The notes beneath the pieces were generated by a model, which saw only the letters and a list, made by a program, of their open reading frames with translations, ran no database searches and had not been told where the DNA came from. From Hydnum rufescens UP504 (Eukaryota > Basidiomycota > Agaricomycetes > Cantharellales > Hydnaceae), in the NCBI GenBank assembly GCA_014904985.1, contig MU128977.1, positions 1 to 64,000 of the forward strand: a DNA stretch of 64,000 nucleotides. The letters run 5' to 3'. This document shows, piece after piece, positions 57,212 through 64,000 of this stretch. The first letter of the stretch is position 1, and each line of letters starts with the position of its first letter. The translations under genes and the position numbers were made by a program.

Positions 57212-58964
57212 GTGGAAATTACGAGCGCTTATGGTATGCTATGCAAATACTGAATTAAAGTTAATAGTTCATCGTTCGGACAGCCACAGAGTGCGCCGCT
57301 GCTCACAAGGAGTGTGGGGGTTCGTAAGCGTCAACAACGTTCTGAATCTACGGCAATACCCGGCCGCAACGATGGCCAGTGCCTGTCCATTTTGGCATCC
57401 ACTTTCACGGCATACTAGTACTGAAGGCATGCATCCAGGATATGCAGGGGTGTTTATTCGCAACTGATGCCGTTGAATCGCGGATATCAATGCCAAGCGA
57501 TTTTGACAAAATTGCCATATTGAGCATTCTATTCCCATAATTCCACACGCAATTGCTCCATCGGACATTGGACAGATCCTCGCTGTGACCTCAAGTTTCG
57601 AACTAACCAACGCCGTCCGGAGAGGATCCCCCAATTTGATAAAGATCTTACCGAAGATGACGCACAGGCACAGATGAGTCAGAGTGGAAGGGGATGGTGA
57701 GATTTTTCTCGAACATGACTCAGTGGAAGACGATACTCTGCAAGGGTGTACTGATTTATAAGTGCAGAGAGCTCGTAAAGTGAAGATGATTGCGCCTTTG
57801 AACGTTCTCGTTTCTTGACCTACCAGATTGCAAGTTCTGAAGGGATTTGCTGGCCAAGTCTTGATATTGAGGATTAGAATACTTCTTGATTCTCTAGGAT
57901 TTTTTTGGTAGCTCTATGATGTCAATTTAGAATCACCTTGTAGCCATTCTTGGCCTCTAATAACAGCACTTCAGAATGGTTATTTTCCCTCCCATTATCC
58001 CCGACTCGATTTCTGGCTGTTACATATGTTGAACTTTCGAGGTGTGAAGCCTGTTTTTGGACTGTGAGGCAGTTCTCCAGATCATTAGATACCTCTTTCA
58101 TACAGGGATACGATAACTATTCTGGGACGAATGTGCTCCGGATCCTGATCTACTCACTAATTTGACCGTTGCCGAGTTAGGAACGGGAACTTGTTATGGT
58201 CGTTGCAATTGTCATCCACAGGATTCTCTAAGCCCACAACTTTACAGTCATACCTCCTACCCCGTCAATCAGATTGCGATTATACATAAATTCGCACGCA
58301 GTAGATGTAAAAGACTCGGTGCCTGGCACTCACCTAACCTCCATTTCAAAGGAATGTCAAGTAGAAATCATACAAGTTGAGCGACCTTCGTTTTAGAACT
58401 GAGTGCAGCAATCCACCTGGTTCCGTATGCTACCCTAAAAGCAGCACAGAAAAGAATGTTGAGTTGGGCCTGTTGGGGGAAGTAGTTCCACTTCTCTTGC
58501 TCGCCCGGTAGAATAAGCATAGACAATAGTAGTGAACGTGGATCGATTATGTAAGCGCCCAACGACGAGAGACTCGAGCGGAGTGAGGGCGGGCTGAAGC
58601 AGGACACATTAATAACATTTGGTACACTAGCCATTTTATGGCTTACAGGATAGGAGAAGAAAACAAATGGAATAGAGGAGAAAAAAAGTACAAAACAACG
58701 AAGTGAAATAGGGGGCAAGCAAACAAGCGCAGGGAACCCGTCGTGGATTAAGGAGACGTCCTCGAACGGTCTTCCAAAGATCATAGGCGCGCTTGCATCC
58801 GTCCGTATAGGGGTCACTACCCAAACCGTTAGTCCTGTCCGTCAAATCCGAATTCCACCAAATAGTTGAGGTACACACCAGAAAAAGCGAAAATGCTGCA
58901 ATGCGACACTATTTTGGTCTGTTCATGTGATCATAGGCGTTGCCGACCCCCATCTCAATACTCA
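57212..58964. other. Intergenic region
   Basis: No recognised gene. A 149-codon minus frame (58817-58368) and smaller plus frames lack domains. The promoter of the glucosidase II gene should lie at the right end. Confidence 0.4.
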
Positions 58965-61900
58965 ATGATGCGCGGCATCGTCGTGTTTGGGTATCTCGCG
59001 GCGCTTGTGTCGCCTTTATTAGCTGTAAAACCCGAAGATTTTAAAACGTGCTCCCAAGCAGCCTTTTGTAATCGAGGCAGAGCTTTGTCGGCGCGTGCTG
59101 CTGCATCCAAATCACCATGGATTTCCCCCTACTCGATCAACCCTACCAGCCTGGTCTTCTCTCCCTCAAAATCATCTTTTACAGCTGCTGTTAAATCTTC
59201 CCTTTACCCTGAGATCAAGTTCGAGCTGCAAGTCGATATTCTCCGAGACGGTGTTGCCAGGGTACGGATGGACCAAGTCGATGGACTTCGGAAACGCTAC
59301 GATGAAGCTGCGTCCTGGGCACTTCTGAAAGAACCTGCTCTCAAAGAAGAAGGCCAAATCGTATGGACCGACCAAGGGAAGACTGGAATGAAAGCGGTAT
59401 ATGACGATGTTGAGCTGGTCATCGCCACTCTCCTCTCAAGATCACTCTTATCCGATCCGGACGAGAGGAAGTGGTCTTGAATGGACGTGGGTTATTACAC
59501 ATGGAACATTTCAGAACCAAGACTCGGGCAAATCATAGCCAAGAGCCTACGCCTGAGAGTGAGGCGGTGGCGGAAGGAGCGGGAGAGGAGCAAAAAATCC
59601 TCCAAGTCTCCCCCAAGCCAAGATGCCTGGTTCGAGGGCGAAGAAGAGCACGGGTTCTGGGAGGAAACGTTCAAGTCCTGGACAGATTCGAAACCCAAGG
59701 GTATCTTCCAATCCACTGCTTGAATTTATTCATTATACTTACCACGTAGAATAGGTCCTGAATCCCTGTCGTTGGACATTGACTTCCCAAATCATCCGCA
59801 TGTTTATGGCATTCCCGAGCACGCTGCACCTCTATCCCTGCCATCGACCACTGGTCCCGACCCTGCTTATTCTGAACCGTATCGACTCTGGAATTTGGAT
59901 GTGTACGAATACGAGTCATCTTCGTCCATGGCACTCTATGGTGCCATCCCTGTTCTTCATGCGCATTCAACCAAGTCCACTGTGGCTGTCTTCAACGCAT
60001 TAGCTTCAGAAACATGGGTGGATATACATCACCCAACTCCAGACAAGTCGACAGCCACGCATTGGATCGCCGAGTCCGGCATTCTGGACCTCTTCATCCT
60101 CCCGGGCCCTACACCCGATGCTATTTTCGAACAATATGCTCGCTTCACAGGGCCAACTGCCCTTCCGGCTCACTGGTCTCTTGGTCATCACCAATGCCGC
60201 TGGAATTATATCAGCTCGGATGATGTACGGACAGTTTCTCGGCGCTTCGATGAAGAAGAAATGCCTTTGGATGTTATTTGGCTGGATATCGAGTATTCCC
60301 AAGAACACAAGTACTTCATCTGGGGCCAGTCTTTCCCAGATCCTGTGCAGATGGCGAATGACGTTGCAGCCATTGGACGCAAGGTTCGCTCTTCTAATAT
60401 TGTTTCCACGTGTTCTGACCGATGGAACTGCAGATGGTCGTGATCGTTGACCCGCATTTGAAACGCACGTCTAACTACCCCGTATACGCCGAAGCCCAAG
60501 AACGAGGGTTACTTGTCAAGAAATCGGATGGAGGTGAATTTGAAGGTTGGTGTTGGAGTGGGAGCTCTGCGTGGGTTGACTTCTTCAACCCTGGCAGTTG
60601 GACTTGGTGGACGAAACTCTTCAGCCTTGTGGACGATCCAAGTGCCGGATGGAGATGGAAAGACAGCACAGATACCATGTTCATCTGGAATGATATGAAC
60701 GAGGTTCGTAGTTACGAGCGCGTTTTTGGTTGTCCCTCGAGCTCAATTACTCTCGAATTAGCCATCAGTCTTCAACGGTCCCGAAATTACGATGGTGAAG
60801 GATAACACTCATTATGGAGGTTGGGAACATCGGGACGTCCACAATGTCAATGGCATGCTTTATGTGAGTTCTAATTTTGTCGCGACCAATGCCCCAGTGT
60901 CTGATACTATTTGATAGCACAACGCCACTACCAATGCGGTCATGACTCGCACTGGATCCCCGAGACGACCTTTCGTTCTTTCCCGCTCATTCTTTGCGGG
61001 GTCCCAACGCATTGGCGCAATTTGGACTGGAGACAATATGGGAACATGGGAGCACATGGCGGTTGGCATCCCAATGACTCTGAGTGTGGGCATTGCTGGT
61101 TTGACTTATGCAGGATGTGAGTGCTCTCCCTTCCCAGATGTGAAGGAAATGCCGACGTGATCCAATTTTTCGTCCAATCAGCGGATGTCGGTGGTTTCTT
61201 CGGAAATCCCGATGTCGAGATGCTTGTTCGATGGTACCAAGTCGGAGCGTTCGCACCTTTCTTCCGCGCCCACGCACATATCGATACCAAGCGTCGAGAA
61301 CCGTATCTGTATGACGATCCCCACAAGAGTATCATGCGGGACATATTACGCTTGAGGTATTCCCTGCTCCCTGTATGGTACACCGCATTCCGCGAAGCCA
61401 GCGTGCGAGGAATTCCTGTCCTCCGGTGAGCCATGGTTTTCCCGCGTCTAGTGCCGGTTGACTCTGATACTCTTCAGTCCTCAATATGTCGTGTTCCCGA
61501 AAGATTCTCGAGGCTTTGCGTTGGACCAACAATACTATCTAGGGGCTTCCGGTCTTCTGGTAAAGCCAGTAACTACTCAAGGTGCTACGGAAACCGAGGT
61601 GTACCTATCCGATGATCAGGTATGAATTCGCATTTTCCTTTCATTCAAATCTACCATTCATGACGGACTCCCTTCAAGGTCTATTACGACTATTTCGACA
61701 GTCAGATTTATCGTGGCGGGTCCAAAAGCGTGACTGTGCCTGCTCCTTTGGAGAAGGTGCCTCTCCTCATCCGTGGTGGCTCCATCGTCCCCACCCGAGC
61801 CAGACCACGTCGTTCCTCTCCTCTGATGAAGAAAGACCCCTTCACACTCAAAATTGCGCTCGATAAGACCGGGTTTGCTGCTCGCGGGGAACTCTACCTT

Positions 61901-62299
61901 GACGACGGTGAAACGTACGCGCATCAGCAGGGTGAGCTCATATGGCGCCAGTTTATCGCGAGCAAGGCGGAGAAGAAGAAAGTGCTCGCTATCCGCAGTG
62001 TGGATCTCGTGTCGCGAGCGGGTGGGGAAGGTGCCGTCGATGGTATCACGCTCAGTGCGTACGATCGCGAGAATGCATTTGCTCGCGACATCGCGGACGT
62101 GACCGTAGAGCGGATAGTCGTACTTGGGCTCGAGAGCAGACCGAAGAGTGTCAAGCTCGAAAATGGGAAGGAGCTTCAGTGGACCTTCAATGAAGGGAGT
62201 AGTGCAAAAGGGAAAAAGTCGGGAGCGGCCAGCCTGCTAACGATCAAGACGCGCGATGTGTACATCGTTGAGGATTGGTCGATCGCTGTGGAGCTATAA
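58965..62299 (+). CDS. ROT2: Glucosidase II alpha subunit (GH31, ROT2/GANAB)
   Basis: This ER enzyme trims the two inner glucoses from N-glycans in the calnexin cycle. A signal peptide ([20 protein letters not shown]) precedes [20 protein letters not shown], the family's N-terminal motif. Landmarks: [92 protein letters not shown] (nucleophile Asp), [22 protein letters not shown] (acid/base Asp), [18 protein letters not shown] and [11 protein letters not shown], ending WSIAVEL at 62299. Clean introns include those after NDMNE, after NGMLY and after YLSDDQ. Two small frame problems exist: a CT-dinucleotide slip near 59437-59446, and one extra A in the A6 run at 59592-59597. All catalytic motifs are intact. 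Confidence 0.9.
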
Positions 62300-62759
62300 G
62301 ATAGAAAGAACATTGGACTTCTCATTCTCGCTTTGTGTATACCTCCAAGACCCCATCCAGTCCAGGATCCCTTCACGTGCTGGCGTACCCATCTTTTCCA
62401 CAAAAGGAGATTAATCAATTCATTCGACCATTCAACGGATTCAAATGCCTGTCGCGCGAGTGTAGGGAGGGTGCGACGGGAGTTGCTTGTGTGCACCCTG
62501 AGATCAGAACGCAGGGAAACAACAAGCCACTTGGTCCTAGATTCCAGACAGGGCGTTGCGACGACCTTGTCTTGCATAAGTCCCGGGGTTCAAGTTCCGC
62601 TATCCCCACGCATCGTCGTGCGAAAGTGAGACACAATGAATAAACGAGATGCATAACCGAGTTCTTGGAATGAGTAGAGCATCAGAAATCATCCAACCGG
62701 ATGGTATTGTCAGGCGGAGAGCGAACCGGTGGTGGGGATGAATAGCTTGACTCCAATAG
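62300..62759. other. 3' flank of ROT2
   Basis: No gene recognised. A GGGGTTCAAGTTCC string near 62585 resembles a tRNA B box, but no cloverleaf can be drawn. Confidence 0.4.
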
Positions 62760-63160
62760 CCTTTGTTGCACACACTACATTAAAGTACTTTGAAGGGTCG
62801 TAGTGCTCCTCGACAGTCCAGAAATCACAACCTCAATATCTTGAAGGGCATTGAAAAGCGAATCCTTGTCGGAATAATCCTCTGGGATTATCCCAACGCC
62901 TTTGGAGGCGAAGGCTGCAAGGGCTGACCGATCAACCTTGAGGCACGAGCACGCCAGTGACATTGGGAATACAGACAGTTTCACAGCTGGTGAGTGCCCG
63001 TGCCGTATGGGAAGAAATTGGCCGGGGTGGTTCTTCCGACTTGGCGCCCCGACGCAATAACGGGCTCCACAAAGACTTACTCTACGTATCACGAAATTTC
63101 CATCATATAGACCCACCAGCATCGATCAAAGCATGGGAATAGAGACGGGACCTGTTGTAC
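62730..63160 (-). pseudogene. NmrA-like (isoflavone-reductase-type) dehydrogenase fragment
   Basis: The minus strand encodes ALAAFASKGVGIIPEDYSDK and DSLFNALQDIEVVISGLSRS, then after a break KAIGVKLFIPTTGSLSA. These match the region after the nucleotide-binding start of NmrA/PCBER-type NAD(P)-binding proteins. The N-terminal GxxGxxG part and most of the C-terminal half are missing, and the pieces are out of frame, so I call a decayed fragment. Confidence 0.6.
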
Positions 63161-64000
63161 TGTATTCCGTGGAAAGATGTCCACGAGATATGGGGATAGG
63201 ACAGACAGGGATGATCCACCCTGATTATTTCAACATCGACAATGTCTTATGCATCAGGAGGGCACATCTCCAGCGATGGCGGCGTCTGTCAAACACTGGA
63301 CAAAGCTTTTGCCTCAGTCATCACATGACTTTACGTAATCCTCAGGGGCATCAGCGTGTCTCAAATGAAAGGATCAATCCAGGCTGAATTTTCAGGTTGG
63401 TATCAGCTAAAAAGTACAGTTTGATCCCGCAGTACAAATTGAAAATTCCCCCAAGCACGGTTATTGAGGTAGTTTAGTTCAGTTCAGCCTGGCAGTCAGG
63501 CCTTGTGCCTTAGTGGTTTGAGCCCTTCCCAATAAGTTTTTTAAAAAAGGCCAAAAATGGTGCTCAAAGTAACCCAAAAACCATTCAATTGAACCCCGAA
63601 GGGTTGTATTCAATTGCAAGCGCTCACACCGGAGGGGACTGATTGATGTATATATATGGAACTCCGATAAGCGGGTAGATTGTCAAGTGCCTCTCGATAA
63701 GTGGTTCTTCGACTGCCTGAGGCATGTACCGTAGTATGTGGCATGGGGAGTTCTTAATTTATTTATCCTCGGACAAATATTGTTCACCTGGAGTCAAGTG
63801 GGTATACACCTCATAACACCCCAAAGTTCCTCTGGAAGAGCAGACAACATATTAATTGCCAGATAAGACCCATTCTTGTTTAGAGTCTATGAATAATTTC
63901 TCAGATACTTCCTAACGCCCACGGTTCGCCCTTGTTGCCCAGGTGGTTTCGATACTGCCTTTCTCCATGCTTACAAGGTATTATATATCCGATCGAGCCG
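63161..64000. other. Non-coding right end, with a hairpin
   Basis: No gene recognised. A palindromic TTTTTTAAAAAA lies near 63537-63548. A stem-loop, CAATTGAACCC ... GGGTT(GTA)TTCAATTG, lies at 63586-63616. These could belong to a small inverted-repeat element, but no ends or target duplication were found. Confidence 0.45.

Noticed and set aside
62540..62620. Possible tRNA (B-box-like GGGGTTCAAGTTCC)
   Set aside because: No matching acceptor stem or anticodon arm can be drawn upstream.

Overview
This window is nuclear DNA of a filamentous basidiomycete, most likely an Agaricomycete. Genes are split by many 45-75 nt GT-AG introns, there are small exons, and the families are typical of mushrooms: thaumatin-like and LysM secreted proteins, a CAP59-type mannosyltransferase, a GH31 glucosidase II, cytochrome-b5 sphingolipid desaturase relatives and YR-type retroelements. 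No plasmid, prophage or CRISPR feature is present.

Layout. (i) 1-4301 holds minus-strand remnants of tyrosine-recombinase retrotransposons (Ngaro/DIRS type); one has the complete A1-ORF-B1-A2-B2 split-repeat arrangement. (ii) 4.3-9.0 kb is mostly non-coding, with a few unrecognised ORFs. (iii) 9-31.6 kb is a conserved, gene-dense block: CAP59/CMT1-type glycosyltransferase (+), 17-exon thaumatin-like protein (+), DNA2 nuclease-helicase (-), mitochondrial CitE/CLYBL-like lyase (+, divergent from DNA2 with 69 bp between start codons), LysM protein (+), SAM methyltransferase (-), tRNA-Pro (-), PUF6 (-), ECM14-like inactive carboxypeptidase (+) and the NEDD8-E1 regulatory subunit ULA1/NAE1 (+). 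(iv) 31.6-54 kb is an accessory, repeat-rich block. It contains a tandem array of phase-matched 90-nt exon units, two related multi-spanning membrane protein genes, one of which is interrupted by a 3.66-kb LINE-like insertion that itself carries a ~2-kb insertion, a ~2.4-kb segmental duplication carrying broken desaturase copies plus a third fragment, and a protein kinase gene. (v) 54-64 kb holds a membrane/coiled-coil protein, the glucosidase II alpha subunit (ROT2/GANAB) and a decayed NmrA-like fragment, followed by non-coding sequence.

The conserved genes do general work: replication, ribosome biogenesis, neddylation, ER glycoprotein quality control and mitochondrial CoA metabolism. They do not form a single pathway. 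The accessory block shows how this genome changes: retroelement insertion, segmental duplication, exon duplication and CpG loss.

Several otherwise conserved genes (ECM14-like, ROT2, methyltransferase) each need a 1-2 nt indel correction to read through. This may reflect residual indel errors in the sequence as much as biology, so calls of broken genes at such sites are cautious. Exon borders were placed by eye from splice consensus and family conservation.
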